Below are positions 1 to 8,191 of a DNA stretch of 64,000 nt, in pieces; the stretch's first letter is position 1, and every line of letters begins with the position of its first letter. A model generated the notes under the pieces. It was not told the origin of the DNA. It made no database searches and saw only the letters and a list, made by a program, of their open reading frames with translations. The position numbers and the translations under genes are program-made. Source of the stretch: Palsa-601 sp963801185 (GTDB lineage Bacteria; Actinomycetota; Acidimicrobiia; Acidimicrobiales; Bog-793); NCBI GenBank assembly GCA_963801185.1, contig CAWDDW010000001.1, positions 992,001-1,056,000 on the forward strand, read 5' to 3'.

Positions 1-568
1 CCCCAGTCGCGGCGCCGGCGAGCGGCAGGACCGCCCGCGTGTAGAGCCACCAGGCACTGTGCCAATACGGAGCCGGGGGGACGCAGAATTCCAGGCTGGC
101 CACGACGCCCCCGGGACGGACGACCCGCGCCAGCTCCTTCAACACGCTGGCGGGATCTCCGACATACCGCAGCAGGTAGGTGAAAGTCAACGCGTCGAAG
201 GTCTCATCGGGGAAAGGAAGCCGCTCGCCGGTTCCTCGCACGAGCGCGATCCGATCCGACAGGCCTTCGTCGGTCACGGTCCGGGCTGCCTGCCCGAGCA
301 TCGCCGCTGTGATGTCGATCCCGATGATCTTCGCGTTCGAGCGACGGGCCATCTGCCTTGCAACGCCGCCCGGCCCCGTGGCGACGTCGAGCAGCAGCTC
401 GGGATCGCCCGCGATCGCGTGATCGACCATCTCCCGCCGCCACCTCCCGTTCTGGCCAAACGAGAGCAGTTCGGCGAGCCGGTCGTATCTCTCGGGCAAC
501 GGCGTGAAAAGCCGTTGCGCGAACCGCGTCGATCTGCCGTCGCGTGCGGCTGTTTGCTCCCGCGCCAT
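1..568 (-). CDS. UbiE/COQ5-like SAM-dependent methyltransferase (3' end cut by window edge)
   Basis: Class I SAM-dependent methyltransferase of the UbiE/MenG type, which methylates a quinone precursor. The first 189 residues are visible; the family is usually 230-250. The UbiE-like pattern YDRLAELLSFGQNGRWRR is at about residues 28-45, the SAM-binding glycine motif LLDVATGPGG at about 59-68, and a motif rich in aromatic residues (TFTYLLRYVGDP) near 130. Translation is best from the ATG at 566-568, because the motifs follow in frame. It is divergent from the RidA-like gene, with about 80 bases between them to hold both promoters. The family is clear from the motifs, but the quinone substrate is inferred and a related small-molecule methyltransferase is possible. 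Confidence 0.8.
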   Translation of the reverse strand, partial: MAREQTAARDGRSTRFAQRLFTPLPERYDRLAELLSFGQNGRWRREMVDHAIAGDPELLLDVATGPGGVARQMARRSNAKIIGIDITAAMLGQAARTVTDEGLSDRIALVRGTGERLPFPDETFDALTFTYLLRYVGDPASVLKELARVVRPGGVVASLEFCVPPAPYWHSAWWLYTRAVLPLAGAATG

Positions 569-650
569 CTCGCGAGGATCGCACAGCGGGGCCCTTCGTG
601 CCTACGTGACTCTCGCCCTCTCGTTTCGAGCCCGTGGTGGAATGGGTGAC

Positions 651-1058
651 ATGAGACCGCGCCGAATCACTGTTGGCTCCCTCCACGCCAGAGCGCCTTA
701 TGCGTACGCCACGGTCGCCGTGCCGGACGACTCGCTCGTGTTCTGCGCCGGTGCGTGCCCGATCGACGAGAGCGGCCGGGTGGCCGCACCTGACGATCTC
801 GAGGCCCAGGCCAAGCTGGCAGTCTCGAATCTCGCCGCTGTTCTCCGGGAGGCGGGCTGCAGCCTGGGCGACGTGCTGCGCACCACGGTGTACGTCGCGA
901 CAAGCGACCACGCGGAACTGGTGCGCGGCTGGGAGGCCGTGCGCACCGAGTTCGAGGGTGTCGATCCACCGAGCACCCTGCTCGGAGTCTCCCTGCTCGG
1001 GTACTCGGGACAACGCATCGAGATCGAGGCGATCGCTGCAGCGAGGCCGGGCGACTGA
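651..1058 (+). CDS. RidA/YjgF/UK114-family protein
   Basis: A 135-residue single-domain protein of the RidA (YjgF/YER057c/UK114) family, whose classical members hydrolyse reactive enamine/imine intermediates released by PLP enzymes. The family pattern is visible: FCAGACPIDESG near the start, a middle helix ending in EAGCSLGDVLRTTVYVA, and a C-terminal GQRIEIEAIAAA strand. An in-frame ATG lies at 642, three codons upstream; 651 is preferred because a GGTGG stretch lies 10-14 bases ahead of it. Its neighbours (methyltransferase, nitroreductase) do not reveal a pathway. The strict catalytic-Arg context of RidA proper is not obvious, so it may belong to another subgroup (Rid1-7). Confidence 0.85.
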   Translation: MRPRRITVGSLHARAPYAYATVAVPDDSLVFCAGACPIDESGRVAAPDDLEAQAKLAVSNLAAVLREAGCSLGDVLRTTVYVATSDHAELVRGWEAVRTEFEGVDPPSTLLGVSLLGYSGQRIEIEAIAAARPGD

Positions 1059-1100
1059 GCAGTCGAGCGCGAGCCGCCCTGGACTGCTAATCAAGGTGTG

Positions 1101-1700
1101 ATGGAGTTCCAAGAGGTAATAAGTCACCGCCGCATGGTGCGCCACTTCACGACCGACCCGCTCGATCCGGACGTTGCCGAGAGGATCGTCGCGGCGGGCT
1201 TGCGGGCACCGTCGGCCGGGTACAGCCAGGGATACGCGCTGATCGTCCTCGACTCGCAGGAGGACCTCGACCGGCTCTGGGCGACGCACACGCCGTCAGA
1301 GGCGGGGTGGTCGCCAGAGGTGCGGGCCGGGATCGTGAAGGCACCACTCGTCATCGCTCTGCTTGCCTCGAAGGACGTCTACCTCGACCGCTACGCCGAG
1401 CCGGACAAGGGTTGGACGGATCGGGACGAGACACGATGGCCTGTGCCGTACTGGTTCGTGGACGCCGGGGCGGTGGCCGTCCTGCTCCTGCTGGCGTGCG
1501 TCGACGAAGGACTGGGTGCGTTGCTCTTCGGCATCGTCCCGGCGGACATCCCGCGCTTCCGGGCGACCTTCGGCGTCCCGGACTCCTACGACGTCGTCGG
1601 CTGCGTCGCCGTAGGCCACGAAGACCCCGCCGCGCCAAGGCGGGACCTCAGCGCCCGCCGCCGCGACCGGTCGGAGCTCGTTCACCGAGGGCGCTGGTAG
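1101..1700 (+). CDS. Nitroreductase-family FMN oxidoreductase
   Basis: About 199 residues, typical for the nitroreductase fold, which binds FMN between two subunits and uses NAD(P)H. The N-terminal HRRMVRHFTTDPLDPD and RAPSAGYSQGYALIVL segments are the usual FMN-phosphate region, and GLGALLFGIVP near residue 140 matches the family's C-terminal FMN loop. A GTG directly before the ATG (1098) is an equally possible start. It follows the RidA-like gene on the same strand after 42 bases and may share its transcript. The substrate cannot be read from sequence. Confidence 0.85.
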   Translation: MEFQEVISHRRMVRHFTTDPLDPDVAERIVAAGLRAPSAGYSQGYALIVLDSQEDLDRLWATHTPSEAGWSPEVRAGIVKAPLVIALLASKDVYLDRYAEPDKGWTDRDETRWPVPYWFVDAGAVAVLLLLACVDEGLGALLFGIVPADIPRFRATFGVPDSYDVVGCVAVGHEDPAAPRRDLSARRRDRSELVHRGRW

Positions 1701-1739
1701 GCGGAGCCCAGCTCCCGATCTAGTGCGCCACAACCTTTT

Positions 1740-1766
1740 GGGCGGGTAGCACAGCTGCTACCGCCC
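1740..1766. terminator. Hairpin between convergent genes (candidate bidirectional terminator)
   Basis: GGGCGG(G)TAGCA at 1740-1751 pairs with TGCTACCGCCC at 1756-1766 around a CAGC loop, with one bulged G. It lies in the 82-base gap between the nitroreductase and lipoprotein genes, which end facing each other. There is no long T-run, only a TTTT before the stem that would follow it on the minus strand, so this is a likely but unproven terminator. Confidence 0.5.
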
Positions 1767-1782
1767 CCACGACGACTAGCAG

Positions 1783-2577
1783 CTAAACCGTCGTTGGGGT
1801 TGCTGGCAGCGCGAAGGTGCTACTCGGCACCGTCGTCGAATAGCTCGAGAGAGTGACCGTGAAGGATCCCGTGGCGGACGATGCCAGAACCTTTGCCATC
1901 TCGCCTTGCGATGTGATGCAGACGGTGTACGAGCCGGACTCGACGTGCGAGTGGTAGGTGATGCACGTCGCGCTCTGACCTGCGATCGTCTCGCTCGAGG
2001 TCGAGGTGTCGTAGGCGTTGGCCTCCTGGGCCTTCAGGTCGGCAAGCGCCGCCTTCGACCCGTAGATGTTCTCAAAGTCGGTGAGCGCGCTCCCGAAGTC
2101 GGCGGCGATCGAACCGGAGTAGCACTTCCACGCGCCGGCCGTCTTCAGACACACCGCCTGCTTGCCGTTGGCGTCGATCTCCTCGTACTGGGCGGCGCCC
2201 TCCGTGAATCCGAACAGCGCACTCGAGCCCTCGTGAGCAATCTCGAACGTGCCGGTGACTGCCTTGCCTGCCTCCGTGCCGCTGAGAGCGTACGTGGCCA
2301 AGAAGGTCGCACTCTGACCGTTGCCGAGCTTGGCTGCGATCGCCGCGAGGGCCGCCTTGGCGCTCGTCGTCGGCTGCGAAGTGCTACTCGGAGAGCTGCT
2401 CGACGGTGCGCCGGTGGTCGGGGTCGAGCTGGTCTGGTTCGAGCTCGTGGATGCAGGCGACCCGGAAGAGGAGCCGCAGGCACTAGCTCCGAGCGCGAGA
2501 GCAAAAAGAGCCACGATCGCTGTGAGTCGCCGAGCTGTGCGGTGCAACGCGTGCCGTGAGGCCGCTGTCGGGTCCAT
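1783..2577 (-). CDS. Putative secreted lipoprotein
   Basis: 264 residues. A basic N-terminus, a hydrophobic stretch (LTAIVALFALALG) and the lipobox LGASAC with the acceptor at Cys34 mark it as an exported lipoprotein. A Ser/Thr/Pro linker of about 40 residues follows, then a mature domain of about 190 residues with two Cys pairs (CLKTAGAWKC and CITYHSHVESGSYTVC). I do not recognise the mature domain; the length and layout resemble actinobacterial LppX/LprG-type lipoproteins, but I see no diagnostic motif. The start is chosen because the signal sequence follows it directly. It converges with the nitroreductase gene. Confidence 0.75.
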   Translation of the reverse strand: MDPTAASRHALHRTARRLTAIVALFALALGASACGSSSGSPASTSSNQTSSTPTTGAPSSSSPSSTSQPTTSAKAALAAIAAKLGNGQSATFLATYALSGTEAGKAVTGTFEIAHEGSSALFGFTEGAAQYEEIDANGKQAVCLKTAGAWKCYSGSIAADFGSALTDFENIYGSKAALADLKAQEANAYDTSTSSETIAGQSATCITYHSHVESGSYTVCITSQGEMAKVLASSATGSFTVTLSSYSTTVPSSTFALPATPTTV

Positions 2578-2688
2578 CGGGGCTTTCCTCCTTCGCGAGC
2601 ACGCTCGCTTTCGCCTGATCCTCTGGGAGATCTGCCAGCACAGTGTGGCACGTTGACGACGGCAGACCTATGACCGCGATGCAAAGTG

Positions 2689-3582
2689 CTACTCGCGATG
2701 AAGCCACGCGAGCAGATCCGGCGGTGCCATCCCGGCGGCACGTTCGTAGTAGTGGCGGAGCTCGTCCTCGCTCAGCAGCTCGCTCCCCGCACCCGAGGTT
2801 CCCCTCCGGAAGAATGCCGCCGGGTCCTTCAAGACCCCGAAGGCATCCGGCAGGACCCGCTCGGCGCGGGTGCGCATCTCCTCGAATGTGGCGGCCCGCA
2901 CGAGGTCGGGCCAGGACTCCTCCGGAAGGCTGATCTCGAGCAGCGCCGCAATCCGCCGCATCTCGTGGTCGAGGTCGCCAGACAGATCGTCGTAGTGGAC
3001 AAGGACGATGTTCGCCTGATCGCGGCGACCCCATGCATCTAAGAGGTGCCACATGACGCCGGGCAGAGAGTCGAGGTACTCATCCGGTCTCGAATCGTCG
3101 TCGATCCACTTGAGCAGCCACTCCTTCAGCGGCTTGCGCGGCGCTGGCGGGGAGTCCGGCTGCGCCTGGCCGGTGAGCTGACGCAGGCGCTCGTGGTCGA
3201 TGTTGCTCCCCTGGTGGTAGAGCGACACCGCCATGTCCAGCGGATGCCTGGCTACGACGATGTAGGTCGCTCGCGCATCGAGAGGAATCCCGTCGAGTGG
3301 CGTATGTGTCTTCACGAACCGCCGATGATGCTGAGCCGCCAAGAGGCCATACACCTCCTCACGGGGAGCGGTGAGGCGGTCGAGCCATGGGGACAGCTGA
3401 TACAGCGGCTCAGGCAGGTCCGGGGACTGGAACACGAGGAGGGCGCAGATCATCTGCATCCAGGTCGTGCCGCACTTGGAACGTGTGCTTATCACGATGT
3501 CGCCCTGCCGGAACGGGAAACCGACCCAGCGTCCGCTGTCCTCGTCGTCAGAGCGGTATCGATAGGGGAACTCCGCCGGCAC
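2689..3582 (-). CDS. Sulfotransferase-domain protein (PAPS-dependent)
   Basis: About 297 residues from a GTG start. The 5'-phosphosulfate loop TRSKCGTTWMQ and the 3'-phosphate motif IVVARHPLDMAVSLYHQ are those of Sulfotransfer_1 proteins, which move sulfate from PAPS to hydroxyl or amino groups. The C-terminal FFRRGTSGAG resembles the RKG motif of cytosolic sulfotransferases. An ATG at 3666 would extend it into the gene upstream. I prefer the GTG at 3582 because the corrected cyclohydrolase ends at 3605 and homologues begin near the RYRSDDEDSGRW segment. The acceptor substrate is unknown. Confidence 0.85.
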   Translation of the reverse strand: MPAEFPYRYRSDDEDSGRWVGFPFRQGDIVISTRSKCGTTWMQMICALLVFQSPDLPEPLYQLSPWLDRLTAPREEVYGLLAAQHHRRFVKTHTPLDGIPLDARATYIVVARHPLDMAVSLYHQGSNIDHERLRQLTGQAQPDSPPAPRKPLKEWLLKWIDDDSRPDEYLDSLPGVMWHLLDAWGRRDQANIVLVHYDDLSGDLDHEMRRIAALLEISLPEESWPDLVRAATFEEMRTRAERVLPDAFGVLKDPAAFFRRGTSGAGSELLSEDELRHYYERAAGMAPPDLLAWLHRE

Positions 3583-3604
3583 CCGACGATCGTAGGGCGC
3601 CGGG

Positions 3605-4187
3605 TCAACTCCTAGCGACAGCAGCCCTCTCCACCGCGGCTGCGGCGCGTGCAAGGCGACCCGCACCAGATGGCCCCCACGACCGCGAGATTGATCTCGA
3701 CTAGTCGAGTGGCAGCACGTGTTCCGGCCTCGGCGAGCAGCGCCGCCGTATAAGCATCCCCGACGAGGCTCGGATTGCCGCCCGCGATGAGACGTGCCGC
3801 GAACTCGGTCACCTCTGCCCCGATCTCCGCCACTTCCAAAGGCACATCGCTCGCCCGGAGCAGTGCATCTATCCGGTCCTCGGCCAAGGCCCCACCCTCG
3901 CCGGCACGGGCCCGCCGGGCCTCGAGCAGCGCCCGGTATGCCTCCATGTCGGCCGTCGCGAGAGCGCTCGCCCTGTCTGCGAGAACATCGCAGCGCGACG
4001 TGATCGGCTCCGCGTCGCTCAGAGTCCAGGCGGAGAAGCGAGCCGCCATGGCACAGAGACTTGCCGCCATTGCGACGGCGAGCGCGGCAACGGCTCCCCC
4101 GCCGGGAGCAGAGGTCCTGGCGGCGACGTCGGCGAGCAGGGCCTCGAAAGACCGCTGCCGCAGCGGTGACTCGGTCTCGGGTGTCAC
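3605..4187 (-). CDS. fchA: Methenyl-THF cyclohydrolase/cyclodeaminase-family protein (FTCD_C), frameshifted in this sequence
   Basis: FchA-type protein of the formiminotransferase-cyclodeaminase C-terminal family, which interconverts methenyl- and formyl-tetrahydrofolate. SFEALLADVAARTSAPGGGAVAAL near the N-terminus is the family's signature. As given, the frame ends at 3612 with an atypical Cys/Arg-rich tail. Removing one base from the C-run at 3674-3678 restores the usual tail (VGPSGAGRLARAAAAVERA) and a stop at 3605, giving 193 residues. The GTG at 4185-4187 is chosen as start because it lies just after the upstream stop at 4213. It follows the formate-THF ligase by 25 bases, so the two are a formate-activation operon. 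Confidence 0.8.
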
Positions 4188-4212
4188 CGAGGATGTGCCG
4201 TCGAGGACGCGA

Positions 4213-5910
4213 TCATGAGAGGCCGACGATCTCGCCGTTCTCGTCGATGTCGATCCGCTCAGCTGCCGGGTGCGACGACAGTCCCGGCATGGTGCGGATG
4301 TCACCGCAGACCGGGTAGACGAATCCGGCGCCGACGGACGCCCGGACCTCGCGCACGGGGAGGCGCCAGCCCTTCGGTGCGCCCTTCAAGTTCGGGTCGG
4401 ACGAGATCGAGAGATGAGTCTTCGCGATGCAGACGGGCAGGGCTCCGAATCCGACCCGCTCGTAGGTGTCGAGTTGGCGCGCTGCCAGAGGTGAGTAGTC
4501 GACCCCGTCTGCTCCGTAGACCCGGGTCGCGACCGCCTCGATCTTCTCGCGCAAGCTCGCTTCCGATGGGTACAGCACATGGAACTCGCTCGGCTCGTCG
4601 GCGGCTTCGGCAACAGCTTCGGCCAGCTCGGTGGCGCCCTTGCCGCCCTCGGCCACATGGCGCGTCACGGCGGCACGCACTCCCATCGACCGGGCGATCT
4701 CCCGGATCACATCGTGCTCGGAATCAAAGTCGGTCGGGAAGGCGTTGATGGCCACGACGGGAGTGACACCGTGGATCTGGACGTTCTCGATCTGCTTGCG
4801 CAGGTTCTCGCCGCCTTCGTTCACCTCGTCGGGATTCTCCGCCAGCAGCGCCGGCGGCAGGTCCCTCCCCGCCACGACACGATGCTTGCCCGAGTGCACC
4901 TTCAGCGCACGGACCGTCGCCACGATCACCGCCGCGTCGGGCACGAGGCCGGAGGTCCGGCACTTGATGTTGAAGAAGCGCTCCGCACCCATGTCGGCAC
5001 CGAAGCCGGCTTCGGTGAAGAGGTACTCCCCGCAGTGGATGCCGAGCAGGTCGGCCACCACCGACGAGTTACCGGTCGCGATGTTGCCGAAGGGACCGGA
5101 GTGGACGAGCACGGGAGTGTTCTCGAGTGTCTGCAGAAGGTTCGGCTTGATCGCTTCGCGCATGATCACCGTCATCGCACCGGCGCTCTTCAGCTGCTCG
5201 GCGGTGACAGGCTCGCCTTCGACGGAGTACCCGACGACGACGCGCCCGAACCGCGCGCGCATGTCTTGCAGCGACGTCGTCAGCGCCAGGATCGCCTGGA
5301 CCTCCGAAGCCGCCGTGATGTCGAAACCCGTCTCGCGGACGACACCGTCCTCTTTCGTGCCGAGGCCGATCACGATGTTGCGCAGGGCCCGATCGTTCAC
5401 GTCGAGAACCCGGCGCCAGGTGATGTTCTTCGGATCGATCGTGAGCTCGTTCCCCTTCTGGAGGTGGTTGTCGAGCATCGCCGAGAGCATGTTGTGAGCG
5501 GCGGTGACGGCGTGCATATCACCCGTCAGGTGCAGGTTGAACGCCTCCATCGGCACGGCCTGGCTGTACCCGCCCCCGGCGGCACCTCCCTTGATCCCGA
5601 AAGTCGGGCCCATCGAGGGCTGGCGGATCGAGATGGTGGCGCGGTGGCCGATGTGCGACATCGCCTGGCCGAGGCCGACGGTGGTCGTGGTCTTCCCCTC
5701 GCCGAGCGGCGTCGGGGTGATCGCCGTCACGACGACGTACTTGGCTTTCGGACGATCAGCGAGCTCGGCTATGGCTTCGAGCTTGACCTTGGCGACAGCG
5801 GTCCCGTACATCTCGAGTGCCGAGCTCGGGATGCCCATGCCTGCGGCGATCTCGGCGATGGGAAGGAGCGTCGCCTTCCGCGCGATCTCAAGGTCATTCG
5901 GAATCGCCAT
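4213..5910 (-). CDS. fhs: Formate--tetrahydrofolate ligase
   Basis: 565 residues, the standard length. It joins formate to tetrahydrofolate using ATP to give 10-formyl-THF. The P-loop PTPLGEGKTTT lies near residues 66-76, followed by RQPSMGPTFGIKGGAAGGGYSQ, which is diagnostic for the family. The ATG at 5908-5910 has a good ribosome site (AGAGGA, 8 bases before). An in-frame ATG further upstream at 6084 is rejected because its extension is a low-complexity Arg-rich stretch. It is read away from the formate dehydrogenase operon across a 230-base gap, so formate oxidation and formate assimilation genes share one control region. Confidence 0.97.
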   Translation of the reverse strand: MAIPNDLEIARKATLLPIAEIAAGMGIPSSALEMYGTAVAKVKLEAIAELADRPKAKYVVVTAITPTPLGEGKTTTTVGLGQAMSHIGHRATISIRQPSMGPTFGIKGGAAGGGYSQAVPMEAFNLHLTGDMHAVTAAHNMLSAMLDNHLQKGNELTIDPKNITWRRVLDVNDRALRNIVIGLGTKEDGVVRETGFDITAASEVQAILALTTSLQDMRARFGRVVVGYSVEGEPVTAEQLKSAGAMTVIMREAIKPNLLQTLENTPVLVHSGPFGNIATGNSSVVADLLGIHCGEYLFTEAGFGADMGAERFFNIKCRTSGLVPDAAVIVATVRALKVHSGKHRVVAGRDLPPALLAENPDEVNEGGENLRKQIENVQIHGVTPVVAINAFPTDFDSEHDVIREIARSMGVRAAVTRHVAEGGKGATELAEAVAEAADEPSEFHVLYPSEASLREKIEAVATRVYGADGVDYSPLAARQLDTYERVGFGALPVCIAKTHLSISSDPNLKGAPKGWRLPVREVRASVGAGFVYPVCGDIRTMPGLSSHPAAERIDIDENGEIVGLS

Positions 5911-6140
5911 GCCAGGTCCTCTTTCTCGACGACATCGCGCGCCGTTCCGCGTTGCCAGGCCGAGGTACCTAACCGCGGGCACGAGGCACGCTGCCGTAAC
6001 CCGGTTGCCTGGACGACCGCAGCCTATAGGGACGGGTGGCCGACGGGTGGCAGCCGATCGCGCCCGTGTACGCGCGCTCGGCACCCCGGAGCCGGAGTAG
6101 CCTTGAATACCTGTTCAACAGAGAGCCACGAGGTGCGCGT
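5911..6140. promoter_or_regulatory. Divergent control region between formate ligase and formate dehydrogenase
   Basis: No gene is seen in these 230 bases. They must hold promoters for fhs (minus) and fdsG (plus). An inverted repeat TTGAATACCTGTTCAA lies at 6103-6118, 22 bases before the fdsG start, and could be an operator. A CCTATAGG palindrome lies near 6024. No regulator gene is adjacent, so its binding protein is unknown. Confidence 0.45.
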
Positions 6141-6635
6141 ATGGAGTGGGGAGCTCGATGCAGCTACCAACCGTTCTCTCCTGAGCGGGCGGCCGACGTG
6201 ATCGCGATGCGATCCTCCGAGCGCGGCCCGCTGCTCGAGATCCTGCACGATCTCCAAACAACCTTCGGATACCTCGACCCTGCCGCGACTCCCCTCGTGG
6301 CAGAGGCGCTCAACCTCTCCCAGGCAGAGGTCTACGGCGTGATCTCGTTCTACACGGACCTCCGGACCGAGGCCCCCGGGCGCCGCATTCTCCAGATCTG
6401 CCGCGCCGAGGCATGCCAGTCGATGGGCGCCGACCAGCTCTGCTCCCATGTTCGGGAGCGGCTCGGCGTCGACTTCGGCTCGACGACGCCCGACGGCGGG
6501 ATCACGCTGCTCGAGGTCTTCTGCCTCGGCAACTGTGCCCTCTCCCCCGCCGCGCTGGCCGACGGGAACCTGCTCGGCCGGCTCGACGCCACGTCGCTCG
6601 ACGAGCTGATCGACAACGCTGAGCTGTCACCGTGA
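6141..6635 (+). CDS. fdsG: NAD-dependent formate dehydrogenase gamma subunit (NuoE-like)
   Basis: About 164 residues, homologous to NuoE/thioredoxin-like 2Fe-2S proteins. Four cysteines in the patterns ICRAEAC and CLGNC (near residues 86-91 and 127-131) bind one 2Fe-2S cluster. The helical N-terminal half (LLEILHDLQTTFGYL...VYGVISFYTDL) is typical of FdsG/NuoE. The ATG at 6141 (GAGGTG upstream) starts where homologues start; a longer reading frame from 6036 adds an unrelated extension. Its stop overlaps the fdsB start by one base (TGATG), so translation is likely coupled. The absence of other complex I genes and the fdsA neighbour make formate dehydrogenase much likelier than complex I. Confidence 0.93.
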   Translation: MEWGARCSYQPFSPERAADVIAMRSSERGPLLEILHDLQTTFGYLDPAATPLVAEALNLSQAEVYGVISFYTDLRTEAPGRRILQICRAEACQSMGADQLCSHVRERLGVDFGSTTPDGGITLLEVFCLGNCALSPAALADGNLLGRLDATSLDELIDNAELSP

Positions 6636-8191
6636 TGAGCGACCCGACGACCGTCTTCGTCCCGGGCGACGCAGCTGCACGCTCGGTCGGCGCCGACGAG
6701 GTGGCGCGCCGCCTCGAGACCGAGGCGGCGCGGATCGGCCGGGAGATCCGCATCGTCCGCAACGGCTCGCGAGGGATGCTGTTCCTGGAGCCTCTCGTCG
6801 AGGTCGCCACCCCCGGCGGGCGCCTTGCTTACGGTCCGGTCACGCCAGGCGACGTCGGAGGGCTCGTCGATTCGGGCATGCTCGACGGTGGCGGGCACAG
6901 GCTCGCGCACGGCAGGACCGAGGACATCGAGTACCTGGCGCGCCAGACGCGGCTCACCTTCGCCCGCGTGGGGGTGATCGACCCGCTCTCGTTCGACGAG
7001 TACGAGGCGAACGGCGGGCTGACGGGGCTACGGCGCGCCCTCGGGCTCACCCCGGAGGAGATAGTCGCCGAGGTCACCGAGTCAGGCTTGCGAGGCCGCG
7101 GCGGCGCAGGATTCCCGGCCGGCATCAAGTGGCGCACCGTGCTCGAGACACAGGGTGAGGAGAAGCTCGTCTGCTGCAACGCCGACGAGGGCGACAGCGG
7201 AACCTTCGCCGACCGCATGTTGATGGAAGGTGACCCGTTCCTGCTTGTCGAGGCGATGGTGATCGCCGGGCTCGCAGTCGGCGCGACCGAGGGCTACGTC
7301 TACATCCGCTCGGAGTACCCGCTGGCGGCCGCCATTCTCCGTGTCGCGATCGAGGTGGCGCGCGGACGCGGCCTTCTCGGCGACTCGATACTCGGCTCCG
7401 CACACCGGTTCGACCTCTTCGTGCGCATCGGCGCAGGCAGCTACGTCTGCGGCGAGGAGACCGCCATGCTGGAGAGTCTCGAGGGGCGAAGGGGCGTGGT
7501 GCGTGCCAAGCCCCCGGTGCCGGCCATCGCTGGCCTCTTCGGGTGCCCGACCATCGTGAACAACGTCCTCACGCTCGCGGCGGTGCCGACCATATTGTCC
7601 GAGGGCGCCGCTGCGTACGCCGCTGTCGGGGTCGGGCGGTCGCGGGGCACGCAGGTCTTCCAGCTCGCCGGGAACGTCCGGCGCGGCGGCATCGTCGAGA
7701 CAGGGTTTGGCATCAGCTTGGGCGAGCTCGTGGAGGACTTCGGCGGCGGAACCGACACCGGGCGGCCGGTTCGGGCGATCCAGGTCGGCGGCCCGCTCGG
7801 CGCCTACCTCCCGGTCGAACAGCTGAAGCTAGCGATGGATTACGAGGCCTTCGCCGACGTGGGCGCGATGCTCGGCCACGGGGGAGTCGTCGTGTTCGAC
7901 GACACGGTCGACATGGGCCGCCAGGCAAGGTTCGCGATGGAGTTCTGCGCCATCGAGTCGTGCGGCAAGTGCACGCCATGTCGCGTCGGGGCAGTGCGGG
8001 GAGTCGAGGTGATCGACAAGATCCTGTCGGGGATCGAAGTCGACGCCAACGTGGCGCTCCTCGAGGACCTCTGCGACACGATGACCGACGGATCGCTCTG
8101 CGCGATGGGCGGCCTCACCCCTCAGCCGGTGCGGAGCGTGCTCACGCACTTCGCCGCTGACCTGATCGGCGCCACCGGAGGTGCAAACTGA
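6635..8191 (+). CDS. fdsB: NAD-dependent formate dehydrogenase beta subunit (NuoF-like, FMN/NAD/4Fe-4S)
   Basis: About 518 residues. The order of parts matches FdsB: an N-terminal thioredoxin-like 2Fe-2S-type domain, then the FMN/NAD-binding NuoF core with GLRGRGGAGFPAGIKW near residue 150 and ICGEE-like YVCGEETAMLESLEG near 270, then the 4Fe-4S motif ESCGKCTPCR near 438 with a distal Cys in SLCAMGG. It passes electrons from the alpha subunit to NAD+ through FMN. The N-terminal domain lacks clear cluster cysteines, which is common in this subunit. A GTG three bases before the ATG is an alternative start. It overlaps both flanking genes by one base. Confidence 0.95.
   Translation: MSDPTTVFVPGDAAARSVGADEVARRLETEAARIGREIRIVRNGSRGMLFLEPLVEVATPGGRLAYGPVTPGDVGGLVDSGMLDGGGHRLAHGRTEDIEYLARQTRLTFARVGVIDPLSFDEYEANGGLTGLRRALGLTPEEIVAEVTESGLRGRGGAGFPAGIKWRTVLETQGEEKLVCCNADEGDSGTFADRMLMEGDPFLLVEAMVIAGLAVGATEGYVYIRSEYPLAAAILRVAIEVARGRGLLGDSILGSAHRFDLFVRIGAGSYVCGEETAMLESLEGRRGVVRAKPPVPAIAGLFGCPTIVNNVLTLAAVPTILSEGAAAYAAVGVGRSRGTQVFQLAGNVRRGGIVETGFGISLGELVEDFGGGTDTGRPVRAIQVGGPLGAYLPVEQLKLAMDYEAFADVGAMLGHGGVVVFDDTVDMGRQARFAMEFCAIESCGKCTPCRVGAVRGVEVIDKILSGIEVDANVALLEDLCDTMTDGSLCAMGGLTPQPVRSVLTHFAADLIGATGGAN

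Noticed and set aside
204..1289. Long minus-strand reading frame opposite the RidA and nitroreductase genes
   Set aside because: It overlaps two well-supported genes and has no family pattern, only Arg/Ala-rich shadow composition. The real minus-strand gene is the methyltransferase in another frame.
4579..6201. 540-codon plus-strand frame across the formate-THF ligase
   Set aside because: Antisense shadow of a highly conserved gene; the composition is typical of high-GC complements.
6141..8191. NADH:quinone oxidoreductase subunits NuoE and NuoF
   Set aside because: No other nuo gene is present and the next gene is the formate dehydrogenase catalytic subunit, followed by fdsD.
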